The notes below the pieces were generated by a model. The model made no database searches and was not told the origin of the DNA. It saw nothing but the letters and a program-made list of their open reading frames with translations. This document shows, in pieces, positions 32,832 to 43,291 of a stretch of DNA of 64,000 nucleotides. The DNA comes from Humimonas sp964465015. Lineage in GTDB: Bacteria; Gemmatimonadota; Gemmatimonadetes; Palauibacterales; Palauibacteraceae. The stretch is taken from the NCBI GenBank assembly GCA_964465015.1, contig CAYXHP010000148.1:62001-126000 (forward strand). The letters are read 5' to 3'. Positions within the stretch are counted from its first letter, which is position 1; each line of letters starts with the position of its first letter. A program made the position numbers and the translations under genes.

Positions 32832-32869
32832 AAGCCGCCCGGCGGGAGGCCCGACGGGCGGCTTCTTGC
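32832..32869 (+). terminator. Terminator after ispG
   Basis: A perfect 10-bp stem, AAGCCGCCCG (32832-32841) with CGGGCGGCTT (32855-32864), followed by CTTG. It could also end the convergent rpsU transcript from the minus strand, since the stem flanks carry As on the other side. Confidence 0.8.
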
Positions 32870-32914
32870 GGCGTCACCGGTCGCGGCCGCTGGAGGGCGG
32901 CGTGCGGACGACGC

Positions 32915-33115
32915 CTAGCTGTTACGGTTCCGGCGACGACGACGGCGCCTGCGCCTGCGCTCGGCCGCCTTCGCCTTTCGCCTGCGGGCTTCGCTGGGCT
33001 TCTCGTAGAAGCGGTTCTTCTTAATGTCACGGAAGATCCCCGCACGCTGCACCTTGCGGCGGAACTTCTTCAGCGCGCGGTCCAGGTCCTCGCCTTCACG
33101 CAGTCGATACTCCAA
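32915..33115 (-). CDS. rpsU: 30S ribosomal protein S21
   Basis: A 66-residue small-subunit protein. EYRLREGEDLDRALKKFRRK followed by VQRAGIFRDIKKNRFYEKPS is the S21 core that sits near the 3' end of 16S rRNA. The tail carries ten consecutive arginines and ends NRNS. The start is the TTG at 33115 (giving MEYRLREGE), preceded by a run of eight Gs then GATCCGC; upstream in-frame sequence has no homology. It is transcribed toward ispG, and the terminator at 32832-32869 lies past its stop. Confidence 0.92.
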   Translation of the reverse strand: MEYRLREGEDLDRALKKFRRKVQRAGIFRDIKKNRFYEKPSEARRRKAKAAERRRRRRRRRRNRNS

Positions 33116-33289
33116 GCGGATCCCCCCCCTTCGGGGCTGAAGTCGTCGGGAGCGGGTCGAACTCCCTGCCCGGGAGCCCTCGCTATCGCCCGTCCCGCTT
33201 CGTGTTGCACACCGGCACCGACCGGCGGTTCCGGTCCGGCCTTCCGCCACCCGCCGCCGTCGGGCGCGTGTCGCCCGCGACCCGGCGGC

Positions 33290-33700
33290 TCAGTCGCCGA
33301 AGAAGCGCCGGCCGAGCTTCTCGCGCAGCTGTGCGGCAAGGCTGCGACCATCGCCCGCGGGGCCGGTGTCGGAGCCCGGTCCGCGGAGGCCGGCCGACCC
33401 GCGTGAGCCCCCCGCCTCCGCTCCGCTGTCCGCGGTCCCACTCGCGCGAGAGAGGCTGCCGTCCGAGATGTCGTCCGCGGCGGGGACGTCGCCTGCCTCC
33501 CGCACCACGCCGCGCGCCTTGGGTCCCTTGTCGGCGGGCTCCACTTCGAATTCCACCTGCTCGCCCTGGCGGAGGGTCTTGAACCCTTCACCCTGGATGT
33601 CCGAGTGGTGGACGAACACGTCCTCGCCGTTCTGCCGCTCGATGAAGCCGTAACCCTTCTCGTTCGAGAACCACTTCACGCTGCCGGTCTCGCGAGCCAT
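33290..33700 (-). CDS. Cold-shock domain protein with C-terminal extension
   Basis: A 136-residue protein. The first ~65 residues are a CspA-type domain that binds single-stranded nucleic acid: TGSVKWFSNEKGYGFIERQ with RNP1 KGYGFI, and RNP2 VFVHHSDI. The remaining ~70 residues are a Gly/Ser/Asp-rich, probably disordered tail ending in a short helix (SLAAQLREKLGRRFFGD). Canonical Csp proteins are ~70 residues, so the tail is unusual. ATG 33700 is preceded by GGGAGG. The candidate promoter would give a ~145-base 5' UTR. Confidence 0.92.
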   Translation of the reverse strand: MARETGSVKWFSNEKGYGFIERQNGEDVFVHHSDIQGEGFKTLRQGEQVEFEVEPADKGPKARGVVREAGDVPAADDISDGSLSRASGTADSGAEAGGSRGSAGLRGPGSDTGPAGDGRSLAAQLREKLGRRFFGD

Positions 33701-33850
33701 GCCGACGGATCCTCCCTGCTTCGAACACCTCGCTCCGGCCGCGTCCACGCGGCGCATCATGGGAGCCGCGCGCGGCCGGGAGTCTTCACGAAACGGCCCG
33801 CGGGCGGAGTCCGGAATCAGCGCCGGGACCCGGCCCACGGGCCACGCGCG

Positions 33851-33879
33851 AAGCTAGTCGTGCGGAGCCGTGCCAACAA
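33851..33879 (-). promoter_or_regulatory. Candidate promoter of the cold-shock gene
   Basis: On the minus strand TTGTTG (33879-33874) and TAGCTT (33856-33851) are 17 bp apart. The -10 resembles the TAG-type -10 elements of the two NrdR-type promoters. A ~145-base leader would result, as is common for cold-shock mRNAs. Confidence 0.45.
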
Positions 33880-33934
33880 GGCCGGGCGCCTCCCGGGGCT
33901 CGATGAGCCCATCGCCACAGGACCCGCGCCAAGC

Positions 33935-33964
33935 TTGCCTCGTGCCCGTTTCGGCGGCTATGTT
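33935..33964 (+). promoter_or_regulatory. Candidate promoter of the 34113 gene and pyruvate kinase
   Basis: TTGCCT (33935-33940) and TATGTT (33959-33964) with 18 bp between them. The start would be near 33971, ~140 bases before the ATG. Confidence 0.4.
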
Positions 33965-34112
33965 CTCGCCGCAGCAGCCAACGGATTCGAGCGGCGGCGC
34001 GCCCTTTCCGGCTGCCGGCTCGCCGCACTCCGGCCGACCGGCCGTCGGGCTCCGGCCGACGCCTCCGTCCGGAGCGATGGGTCCTCACCGGTGCGAAGGA
34101 GGTGAGCGAAGC

Positions 34113-34448
34113 ATGGCTGATCTGATGGCCATCGATCCCCAGGGCACCTTCGAAGTGCGGGGTCACGCCTATCACATTCCACGGGAGTTCTCGCCGCGCG
34201 AAGTCTACAGCTACCATCGCCTCCTGGAGCCGATCCCGGACATCCCGGGCGGCACCAGCCTGAGCGAGGAACAGCGCGCGCTCCAGCGGGCCTTCCTTCT
34301 TCGACGCGCCGCCGCGTGCATCATTCCGGGGCTCCAGGCGGCCGCCCTGGCCGACCTGCCGCTGAAGCGGTTGCAGCTGCTGCATCGTTGGATTTGGGAG
34401 CACCGTCCGGACCTCGCCGTCGACGCCTCGACTCTCCCGAGCGCCTGA
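34113..34448 (+). CDS. Hypothetical protein upstream of pyruvate kinase
   Basis: A 111-residue protein that I do not recognise. It has a short beta start (GTFEVRGHAYHIPREFSPRE) and a helical body (EEQRALQRAFLLRRAAACII; LPLKRLQLLHRWIWEHRPDL). No membrane segment or signal is present. Its ribosome site AAGGAGGTGA (34097-34106) is as close to the 16S complement as any in the window, which suggests strong translation. Pyruvate kinase starts 28 bases after its stop, so the two are probably co-transcribed. The general size and helical pattern recall phage tail-assembly chaperones, but there are no phage genes nearby and I do not assign that. Confidence 0.7.
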   Translation: MADLMAIDPQGTFEVRGHAYHIPREFSPREVYSYHRLLEPIPDIPGGTSLSEEQRALQRAFLLRRAAACIIPGLQAAALADLPLKRLQLLHRWIWEHRPDLAVDASTLPSA

Positions 34449-34476
34449 GGGCCGGATCCCCGACCAGATCCGCTCC

Positions 34477-35934
34477 ATGATCTCGTCCCGCCGCTTCCGC
34501 CGGGCCAAGATCGTCTGCACGGTGGGACCGGCGTGCAGCGACCCGGACGGCTTCCGTGCGCTCATCGAGGCGGGTGCCGACGCGGTTCGCATCAACTTCT
34601 CACACGCCGACCACCTCCACGCGACAGGGATCATCGCGGCCACGCACCGCCTGGGTCGGGAGTTCGATCGTCCGGTGGCCGTGATCGCGGACCTCCAGGG
34701 TCCCAAGATCCGGGTCGGCGAGCTCCCCTCGCCCCTCCTTCTCCGAGAGGGCGAGCGATGCTTCTTCGTTCCCGAGGAATCGGGTCTCCAGGCGCCGCCC
34801 GCGGACGCGTCCCCGGATCGGGTGATCCCCACCACCTACGCCGGGCTCGCCGACGACGTGGCGGCGGGCGACAGAATCCTGCTCGACGATGGTCGGCTCG
34901 AGGCCCGGGTCGTCCGGGTGGAAGGGGAGGCGGTCGAGGTCGAGATCGTGACGGGTGGAGAGCTCGGCTCGCACAAGGGCATCAACCTTCCCGGCGTGCG
35001 CGTGGGCGCGCCGGCCCTGACCCCCAAGGACCGGGACGACCTCGCTTTCGCGCTGGAGCAGGGCGTCGATTACATCGCCCTGAGCTTCGTGCGGCGCCCG
35101 GAGGACGTCGTGGAGCTCCGGGAGATCATCGGGGACCGATGTCTCATCATCTGCAAGATCGAGAAGGACCAGGCCCTCCAGGATCTCGACGAGATCATCC
35201 GGCAGAGCGATGGCGTGATGGTGGCTCGCGGCGATCTGGGGGTCGAGCTCCCCTACGAGGAGGTGCCGCTGGTCCAGAAGCGGATCATCGCCCAGGGCCA
35301 GGAGTTGGCGCGGCCGAGCATCACCGCCACCCAGATGCTGGAGTCGATGACCACCAGCCCGCGGCCCACGCGCGCGGAGGTCTCCGACGTGGCCACCGCC
35401 CTGCTGGACGGCAGTGATGCGGTCATGCTCTCCGCGGAGACGGCTGTCGGCCAACACCCGATCGAGGCGGTGCAGGTGATGGCGCGGATCGTCCGGCGCA
35501 TCGAGGCCGAGGGCCCCCCGTTCCCCTCCATGATCCGGGAGCACCCCGGCATGGAGCGTGCTGCCGTCCAGCAGACGACGTCGGGAGCCGTGGCCGCGGC
35601 GGCCATGCAGGCGGTCGAGCGACTGGGAGCCCCGTTCCTGGTCACCTTCACCCGAAGCGGGTTCACCGCTCGCGTGGTGTCGGCGCAACGCCCGCCCGTG
35701 CCGATCCTGGCCATCACGGACCAGCCGACCACGTATCGACAGCTGGCGATCGTGTGGGGTGTGCATCCCGTGCTGTTCGAGGGCGAGGTCAATTATCGGA
35801 CGATGCTACAGCGCGCGCGAACGGCCGCTCTGGCCGGCGGCTTCGGTCGACCCGGCGACCGCTTCGTGCTCACGGCCGGGGTGCCCTTCCACGTCACGGG
35901 CACCACGAACATGATGCGCATCGAGGAGCTCTGA
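34477..35934 (+). CDS. pyk: Pyruvate kinase
   Basis: Converts phosphoenolpyruvate and ADP to pyruvate and ATP in glycolysis. The 485-residue protein has RRAKIVCTVGPACSDPDGF, AVRINFSHADH, DLQGPKIRVGEL, the active-site lysine in LIICKIEKDQAL, the metal-binding VARGDLGVELP, and TATQMLESM. The C-terminal domain (SGAVAAAAMQAVERLGAPFL) carries the allosteric region. The length is normal. ATG 34477 has only a weak ribosome site, which suggests coupling to the gene just upstream. Confidence 0.96.
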   Translation: MISSRRFRRAKIVCTVGPACSDPDGFRALIEAGADAVRINFSHADHLHATGIIAATHRLGREFDRPVAVIADLQGPKIRVGELPSPLLLREGERCFFVPEESGLQAPPADASPDRVIPTTYAGLADDVAAGDRILLDDGRLEARVVRVEGEAVEVEIVTGGELGSHKGINLPGVRVGAPALTPKDRDDLAFALEQGVDYIALSFVRRPEDVVELREIIGDRCLIICKIEKDQALQDLDEIIRQSDGVMVARGDLGVELPYEEVPLVQKRIIAQGQELARPSITATQMLESMTTSPRPTRAEVSDVATALLDGSDAVMLSAETAVGQHPIEAVQVMARIVRRIEAEGPPFPSMIREHPGMERAAVQQTTSGAVAAAAMQAVERLGAPFLVTFTRSGFTARVVSAQRPPVPILAITDQPTTYRQLAIVWGVHPVLFEGEVNYRTMLQRARTAALAGGFGRPGDRFVLTAGVPFHVTGTTNMMRIEEL

Positions 35935-35952
35935 TCTGACCGGAAGGACGTC

Positions 35953-36726
35953 GTGAAGGTCCGTTTCCTGGGGACCGGGACGTCCTTCGGGATCCCGGTC
36001 GTGGGCTGCGACTGCGAGGTGTGCCGTTCGCGCGATCCGCGCAACCGGAGGACCCGCCACGGGCTGCTGGTCGAGGAGCAGGGCAGTCGGCTCCTGGTGG
36101 ACACGCCTCCCGAGCTCCGCCTGCAGCTGGTGGACGCCGGGGTTCGACACCTGGATGCCGTCTTCCTGAGCCACCCTCACGCCGACCACGTCCACGGGAT
36201 CGACGATCTTCGCATCTTCACGCTGCGCTCGGAGAGTCCACTGCCTGTATACGTCTCCGCGGAGCACGCCGCCCAGGTGCGCCGGCGCTTCCCCTACATC
36301 TGGGACGCGGGGGAGCCCACGCCGGGGACCAGCGTGCCCGAGCTGGAAATGGTGGTCTTCCGCGACCTGGAGCCGATCCGACCCGCCGGACTGGAGATCA
36401 CTCCGGTGGGTTTGCCGCACGGCCCGTACCGGAGCTACGGCTTCCGCCTGGGGGACCTGGCGGTGATCGTGGACGGCAAGGAAGTCCCGGACGCGGCGAT
36501 GAGGGTCTTCACGGGCGCGCGGGTCCTGGTGCTGAACGCGCTGTGGTGGGGCCATCCGCATCCCAGTCACTTCAACGTCGAGGAAGCCCTCGACGTGGCC
36601 GAGCGGCTCGGGGCCGAGCGCACCTACCTCACCCACCTCACGCATCGCCTCGAGCACGCCCGCCTCGCGGAGCGGCTGCCCGAGGGTATCCAGCCGGCCT
36701 ACGACGGCCTCGAGCTCGAGCTGTGA
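35953..36726 (+). CDS. MBL-fold metallohydrolase (PhnP-like)
   Basis: A 257-residue metallo-beta-lactamase-fold enzyme. The metal motif is SHPHADHVHGID, with His 74, His 76, Asp 78 and His 79; note Ser-His in place of the more common Thr-His. An N-terminal CDCEVCRSRDPRNRRTRHG segment is the zinc-binding signature of the PhnP-type phosphodiesterase branch, and later ligands fit VDGKE and THLTHR. PhnP acts on cyclic phosphates, but no phosphonate genes are here, so the substrate is unknown. GTG 35953 follows GGAAGG and lies 19 bases after pyk. Confidence 0.9.
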   Translation: MKVRFLGTGTSFGIPVVGCDCEVCRSRDPRNRRTRHGLLVEEQGSRLLVDTPPELRLQLVDAGVRHLDAVFLSHPHADHVHGIDDLRIFTLRSESPLPVYVSAEHAAQVRRRFPYIWDAGEPTPGTSVPELEMVVFRDLEPIRPAGLEITPVGLPHGPYRSYGFRLGDLAVIVDGKEVPDAAMRVFTGARVLVLNALWWGHPHPSHFNVEEALDVAERLGAERTYLTHLTHRLEHARLAERLPEGIQPAYDGLELEL

Positions 36727-37334
36727 CGGACTCCGGGAGAGCGGCCGGCGACGGGGGTCCGATGAGGCGGCTCGTGTCGGGCATGGCGCACGAGCTTCGC
36801 AACCCGATGCAGGCGATCTCCGTCAACCTGGAGGTGCTCAAGTCGCAGGTGGGCCGGGACGCGCCCGAGCTATGGACGGAGCTCGAGCGCTTCGCCCGGG
36901 CCATCGAGATCAACGTGCGACTCCTCGACCGCCGCCTGGAGCTGCTGGTGGCCGCGGCCGGGAGGGGACCGGACGAGAAGCTCGCCACGCTCGACCTCGT
37001 TCGCTGGCTTTCCGACGTGGCCGCCGCTCTGCGCTGGGACCGGTCGCCGCCCCGCCTGGTCGTGGAGGCCGCCGGGGACGAGCGAGGCGTACGCGCCCGG
37101 CCCGGAGCCCTGGTGGTCCTCCTCGAGGAAGTCCTTTCGGCCGCCCGCGAAGCGACCGGGGAAGAGGTCCGGGTCACGGTGACGTGGGACTCGGCCGGGG
37201 CCGCGCTCCAGGTCCCGCTTCGGGTCGCGGCGCCGTCGGACTGGCGTTCCCTTGCCCGGGCCGCGGGCGGGACGGCCGAGGCCGGAGCGCCATCGGCGCC
37301 GGCCAGCCTGGTGCTCCGCTTCCCGGGCGCTTGA
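36723..37334 (+). CDS. Histidine-kinase-like protein with HisKA but degenerate ATPase
   Basis: A 203-residue protein starting at GTG 36723 (GTGA overlap with the MBL gene). RRLVSGMAHELRNPMQAISV is a clear HisKA H-box with the phosphoacceptor His, followed by the second dimerisation helix. The C-terminal ~100 residues run in the position of the ATP-binding domain (LVVLLEEVLSAAREATGEEV), but the N-box asparagine and the G1/G2 glycine motifs are missing. It may be a phosphotransfer or regulatory protein unable to bind ATP, or a decayed kinase. No sensor domain or membrane segment is present. Confidence 0.72.
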   Translation: MTDSGRAAGDGGPMRRLVSGMAHELRNPMQAISVNLEVLKSQVGRDAPELWTELERFARAIEINVRLLDRRLELLVAAAGRGPDEKLATLDLVRWLSDVAAALRWDRSPPRLVVEAAGDERGVRARPGALVVLLEEVLSAAREATGEEVRVTVTWDSAGAALQVPLRVAAPSDWRSLARAAGGTAEAGAPSAPASLVLRFPGA

Positions 37335-37479
37335 GCGGGGTGGCCGGCAGGCGAGGCTCCCGGCCGGGGACCCGGTGCCGCCCTCCCCGGTACCAAGGAG
37401 CCGTCACCGGCCCGGCGCGGGCGCCGCGCCGCCATGACTGCCGGCGAGCCGTCCCCACCGCACCCCAGAGAGCGATCTC

Positions 37480-39275
<1,796 letters not shown>

Positions 39276-39279
<4 letters not shown>

Positions 39280-40382
39280 CCGAGGTCGTTCGGGCTCCGA
39301 ACCACCTGGGCGAGCTGGTGCTCGCCCTGCCCGCGCTGGAGCGGGCCGCCGCCCGGGTCGGGGAGGGCCGACTGGTGATCCAGGTGGTCGAGGAGCTGGC
39401 GCCGCTCCTCGGGCTGGCCGGACTCCCGGCCGAGATCCTCCCACTGCGCCGGCGCCACCGCGTGCTCGGGGCCGCGGCGGAGCTCCGCGCACGCCGGCCG
39501 GGGCGTGGCGTGCTCCTCACCCCCTCGTTCTCGGCAGCGCTCATCTTCCGGCTGGCCGGAGTGCCCGAACGGCGGGGGACCTGGACCGACGGACGGCGCT
39601 GGCTGCTGACCGAGGCCGTCGATCGCCGGCCGCTCCTCGCCGGCCACCGCGTCGACGAATTCCTGGCGCTGGTCGATCCCGGCTCGGTCGGGGGAGAGAC
39701 GCCCGCCCCGCGGATCCGGCTTCCGGCCGCGGCCCTGGAGGCGTTTCGAGCGGTGCTCGCCTCGAGCCGGGAGGCGGCCCGTGCCCCGGGGGTGGCCGGT
39801 GGACGGGACGTGTCCGGCGGCTCGGTGGAGGACCCGGCCGCGGGCCGATCCCGCACGATCGGCCTCGTGCCGGGGGGCGCGGCGCCGTCGCGTCGCTGGC
39901 CTTCCGAGCGCTTCGGAGAGCTGGCGCGTCGCCGAAACCGGGCCGGCGACCGGGTGCTGCTCTTCGGCGGTCCGGCGGACGCCGAAGCCTGTGCCGCGGT
40001 GGCTGCTGCAGCTCCCGGAGCGACGGATCTCTCCGGCCGGACGGACCTCGCCGCGCTCGCGGGCGGGCTGGCGAGCTGCTCGGCGGTGGTGAGCAACGAC
40101 ACGGGTCCGATGCATCTGGCTGCCGCCCTCGAGCGCCCCGTGGTCGGTATCTTCGGAGCGGGAGACCCCGTGCAGACGCGGCCCCTCTCCCGGCGCGCTC
40201 GGGTGGTGCGGCGGGAGGGGCTTCCGTGCGTCCCGTGCCTCCGAAACACCTGTCCGCGGCGCGGCGCGGGCTACCACCTGGACCGGGCCCGGCTGGAATG
40301 CCTGTGGCTCGTCGATGTGGACGAGGTGGAGGAGGCGCTGTTGAGGGTTCGGTCCGACGTTGATGGGCTGGAACGTCCATAG
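39276..40382 (+). CDS. Glycosyltransferase family 9 (heptosyltransferase-like), CTG start
   Basis: A 368-residue GT-B enzyme related to ADP-heptose:LPS heptosyltransferases. The N-terminal strand-loop VVRAPNHLGELVLALPALE is the family's first motif and requires a start before it. In this frame a TGA stands at 39264 and the only start-like codon before the motif is CTG 39276, which overlaps the lepA stop as CTGA and follows GAGGTGGGGG. The GTG at 39318 would cut the motif. Further features are the nucleotide-sugar region GLVPGGAAPSRRWP, VSNDTGPMHLAAAL, and a C-terminal cysteine set (GLPCVPCLRNTCP). It probably adds a sugar to LPS core. Confidence 0.85.
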
Positions 40383-40391
40383 GGAGAAGCC

Positions 40392-41387
40392 ATGGCGAAT
40401 GAGCGCTATATCGTGGGGGTGGATCTGGGCGGAACGTCCATCAACGTCGGCGTCGTGCCGTTCGACGGAGGTCGCGTTCTCGGCATGCGCTCCCTGCCGA
40501 CCGAGCCCGGCCACGGGGCCAAGTCGGTGGTGGACCGGATGATCGCGATGATCCGCGATACCATGAAGGACGCGCGCCGTGAGGCCTCGATCTCGGAATC
40601 CGGCTTCGTGGGCATCGGAATCGGCTCGCCGGGACCCCTGCACCGGGAGTCGGGCACCGTGATCGAGACTCCGAACCTGGGCTGGAGGAACTTCCCCCTC
40701 AGGGACCTGATCGCCAACGAGATCGGTCTCGACGCGGTCCTGGACAACGATGCCAACGCGGCCACCCTGGGCGAGTACTGGCTGGGCGCGGGGAAGGACG
40801 TGCGCTCGCTGCTCGGCATCACGCTCGGGACGGGGATCGGCGGTGGGATCGTTCTCGAGGGACGCGTCTATCACGGCGCCTCGGACGTGGCGGGCGAGGT
40901 CGGACACATGACGATCGATCCGACCGGGAGGCGCTGCAACTGCGGAAACTACGGCTGCCTGGAGGCTTACGCCTCGGGACCCGCGATCGCGGCCCGAGCC
41001 GTGGAGGGGCTGCGCAGCGGCGTCGTGAGCGCGCTCCCGACCCTGGCGGACGGCGACCTCTCCACGGTCACCGCCGAGACCGTGTACGAAGCGATCGTGG
41101 CGGGCGACCTGTACGCCAAGGATGTCATGCGCGAGACGGCGACCTTCCTGGGCACCGGCATCGCCAACCTGATCAACATCCTCAACCCCGAGATGGTCGT
41201 GATCTCGGGCGGCGTGACCCGGGCCGGTAGCCATCTGCTCGAGCCGTTGCGGGGTGAGGTACGCCGCCGGGCCTTCCGCCAGGCGGCTGATGCCTGCCGG
41301 ATCGTCGCCAGCGATCTGGGCGACATGGCGGGCGTCATCGGTGCCGCGGCCACCTATCGCGTCGAGCGACTCGGCGGCCTCGACTGA
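40392..41387 (+). CDS. ROK-family sugar kinase (glucokinase-like)
   Basis: A 331-residue ROK kinase. It has VGVDLGGTSINVGVV (phosphate 1), the catalytic Asp in LDNDANAATLGE, LGTGIGGGIVLEG, the ROK signature with His in GEVGHMTIDPTG, and the zinc cysteines in CNCGNYGCLEAYAS. The ISGGVTRAG segment is the adenosine site. Glucose is the likely substrate, though N-acetylmannosamine or other hexoses are possible. ATG 40392 follows GGGAGAAG, ten bases after the GT9 gene. Confidence 0.92.
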   Translation: MANERYIVGVDLGGTSINVGVVPFDGGRVLGMRSLPTEPGHGAKSVVDRMIAMIRDTMKDARREASISESGFVGIGIGSPGPLHRESGTVIETPNLGWRNFPLRDLIANEIGLDAVLDNDANAATLGEYWLGAGKDVRSLLGITLGTGIGGGIVLEGRVYHGASDVAGEVGHMTIDPTGRRCNCGNYGCLEAYASGPAIAARAVEGLRSGVVSALPTLADGDLSTVTAETVYEAIVAGDLYAKDVMRETATFLGTGIANLINILNPEMVVISGGVTRAGSHLLEPLRGEVRRRAFRQAADACRIVASDLGDMAGVIGAAATYRVERLGGLD

Positions 41388-41402
41388 GCCGAGGGGAGAA
41401 CG

Positions 41403-42380
41403 ATGAAGCGCCTCGGCGTGATCGGGACGCTGGTGTGGGACACCATCCACTCTCGTGACCCCGGACGGAGCGAGCCCCAGGAGGAGTGGGGCGGCATCGC
41501 CTATGCCCTCTCGACGTTCGAGGCGCTGCGTCCGGAGGGGTGGAGCCTGTTCCCGATCCTCAAGCTCGGCTCCGATCTCGCGCCGCGCGCGCGTCGCTTC
41601 CTGGCGGGCCTGCGTAGCGCCATCTCGATGGACGGCGTGCGGATCGTGCCCGAGCCCAACAACCGCGTCGAGCTCCGCTATCGGGAGGGAAGCCGCCGGA
41701 CGGAGATGCTGCGGGGCGGAGTCCCGGGGTGGACCTGGGAGGAGCTCGAGCCCCTCGCTCGATCGTGTGACGCCCTGTACGTTAACTTCATCGCCGGCTG
41801 GGAGCTGGATCTCGCCTGCGCCCGCCGGCTGCGAGACGCCTTCGACGGACCGCTGTATGGCGACATCCACTCCCTGACCCTGGGCATCGGACCCGACGGC
41901 ACGCGAGTGCCGCGCGTGCCCGAACGCTGGCGGGAGTGGCTCCGCTCGTTCGACTACGTGCAGGCCAACGAGGACGAGCTCGGGCTGCTGGCCGCGGATT
42001 GGGGTGGAGACCCGTGGCGGCTGGCGGCGGAGGTCGTGGGCGCCGGCCCGCGGGTCCTGTTCGTGACGCTCGGGGAGCGGGGGGCGGCCTGGTTCGCCTC
42101 CGAGGCGGCCCGGTCCACGACCCCGGGAGTGCTGCGCGTTCCGGGGTCGGTGCGAAGCGGTCGCGTGGAGACGGAAAGGGTACCGGAGCCCGATCCGACG
42201 GGATGTGGAGACGTGTGGGGAATGACCTGCTTCTGTGCCCTCCTCGGCGGGGGCTCGATCGAGCACGCGGTCCGGACGGCGACGCGAGTCGCGTCCCGCA
42301 ACGCGGGCCTGCGGGGCGCCTCGCGGCTACCCGAGCTCCTCGTACGCCCGGGCCGCATCCTCCACCGCGACGAGCCGTGA
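41403..42380 (+). CDS. PfkB-family carbohydrate kinase
   Basis: A 325-residue ribokinase-fold enzyme. The start LGVIGTLVWDTI replaces the usual VxGxxxxD motif; EEWGGIAYALSTFEAL is the substrate-side Gly-Gly region. The C-terminal DPTGCGDVWG has the catalytic Asp and the anion hole. QANEDELGLL is the conserved NExE-like motif. The substrate is unknown. ATG 41403 follows GAGGGGAG, and the stop overlaps the next gene as GTGA. Confidence 0.88.
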   Translation: MKRLGVIGTLVWDTIHSRDPGRSEPQEEWGGIAYALSTFEALRPEGWSLFPILKLGSDLAPRARRFLAGLRSAISMDGVRIVPEPNNRVELRYREGSRRTEMLRGGVPGWTWEELEPLARSCDALYVNFIAGWELDLACARRLRDAFDGPLYGDIHSLTLGIGPDGTRVPRVPERWREWLRSFDYVQANEDELGLLAADWGGDPWRLAAEVVGAGPRVLFVTLGERGAAWFASEAARSTTPGVLRVPGSVRSGRVETERVPEPDPTGCGDVWGMTCFCALLGGGSIEHAVRTATRVASRNAGLRGASRLPELLVRPGRILHRDEP

Positions 42381-43291
42381 GCCGCGTCCTGGAGGTTCCC
42401 GCCGTGCTCGACGAGCGCGGGTTCGAGCGCCTGGTGGCCGAGCTGGCCGAGCACACCGGGGGTGACCGCGAGCCCGAGCGGATCCTGTTCGATGCTCGCC
42501 GCGTGCGCTGGACCTCTCCGTACGGGCTCGTGGGCCTCCTGGCGGTCGGCGATGTGGCACGCTCCCGGACCGGCCTCGCACCATCGCTCTCCGAGCCCGA
42601 GGCGTCCGAGGTACGCAGCTACTGGGAGCGCATGGACTTCTGGCAGAACGCGGCCGGCGTGTTCGACCTGCCGTCCCTCTCCACGCGCTCGCACGGCGAG
42701 TCGGATGCACTCCTCGAGCTCACCCCCATCCGCTCGCACCACGACGTGCACCGGGTGGTCGAGCGCGTTCGGGAACGGGCGGCGACGATTCTCGAGCGGC
42801 GCCTGCACTACCCCAAGCCGTCCGTCATCCAGTTCAGCGTGATGCTCTCGGAGGTGTGCCAGAACATCCTCGAGCACGCCGAGGGTGACGGGTGGGTGTG
42901 CGCCCAGACGTACTTCTGGAAGGAGCGGCTCGGGCGCGATGTCCTCGTCCTGGCCGTGATGGACGTGGGCCAGGGCTTCGAAGGCTCGCTGGCCGCCGAG
43001 CACGCGCGCCGGTTCGGCGACCGCTGGTCCTCGGCCACCGCGCTCGAGGCCGCCTTCCTCAATGGCGAGTCGCGCTTCCGCGACCCGGGCCGAGGGCAGG
43101 GCCTGCAGGCCATCCGGCGCCAGGTGACGCGCTGGGACGGCGAGATCCGCATCCGAAGCGGAGACGCCATGATCGCCCGGGTGCCCGAATGGGACGACCT
43201 CGAGCCCATGATCACGGGGTTGGTCCCGTTCCCCGGGGCCCAGATCCTCATCGTCATGCCGGCCCGCATCGAAGCCGGAGATACGCCGTGA
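42377..43291 (+). CDS. STAS domain fused to a histidine-kinase-like ATPase
   Basis: A 304-residue protein. Residues ~1-80 look like a STAS domain (ILFDARRVRWTSPYGLVGLL). Residues ~150-300 are a GHKL ATPase of the anti-sigma type: the N-box in LSEVCQNILEHAEGDG, G1 in VMDVGQGFEGS, and G2 in GRGQGLQAIRR. There is no H-box, so it is not a sensor kinase; SpoIIAB/RsbW-type serine kinases or their relatives are the closest analogues. GTG 42377 overlaps the PfkB stop as GTGA, and the next gene overlaps in the same way. Its partner is probably the STAS-like protein that follows. Confidence 0.8.
   Translation: MSRVLEVPAVLDERGFERLVAELAEHTGGDREPERILFDARRVRWTSPYGLVGLLAVGDVARSRTGLAPSLSEPEASEVRSYWERMDFWQNAAGVFDLPSLSTRSHGESDALLELTPIRSHHDVHRVVERVRERAATILERRLHYPKPSVIQFSVMLSEVCQNILEHAEGDGWVCAQTYFWKERLGRDVLVLAVMDVGQGFEGSLAAEHARRFGDRWSSATALEAAFLNGESRFRDPGRGQGLQAIRRQVTRWDGEIRIRSGDAMIARVPEWDDLEPMITGLVPFPGAQILIVMPARIEAGDTP

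Larger units (their letters stand above)
33701..34112. other. Divergent intergenic region
   Basis: These 412 bases separate the cold-shock gene (-) from the gene at 34113 (+). I see no coding region. It contains one candidate promoter on each strand, described separately, several GC-rich inverted repeats, and the near-perfect ribosome site AAGGAGGTGA just before 34113. Confidence 0.5.
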
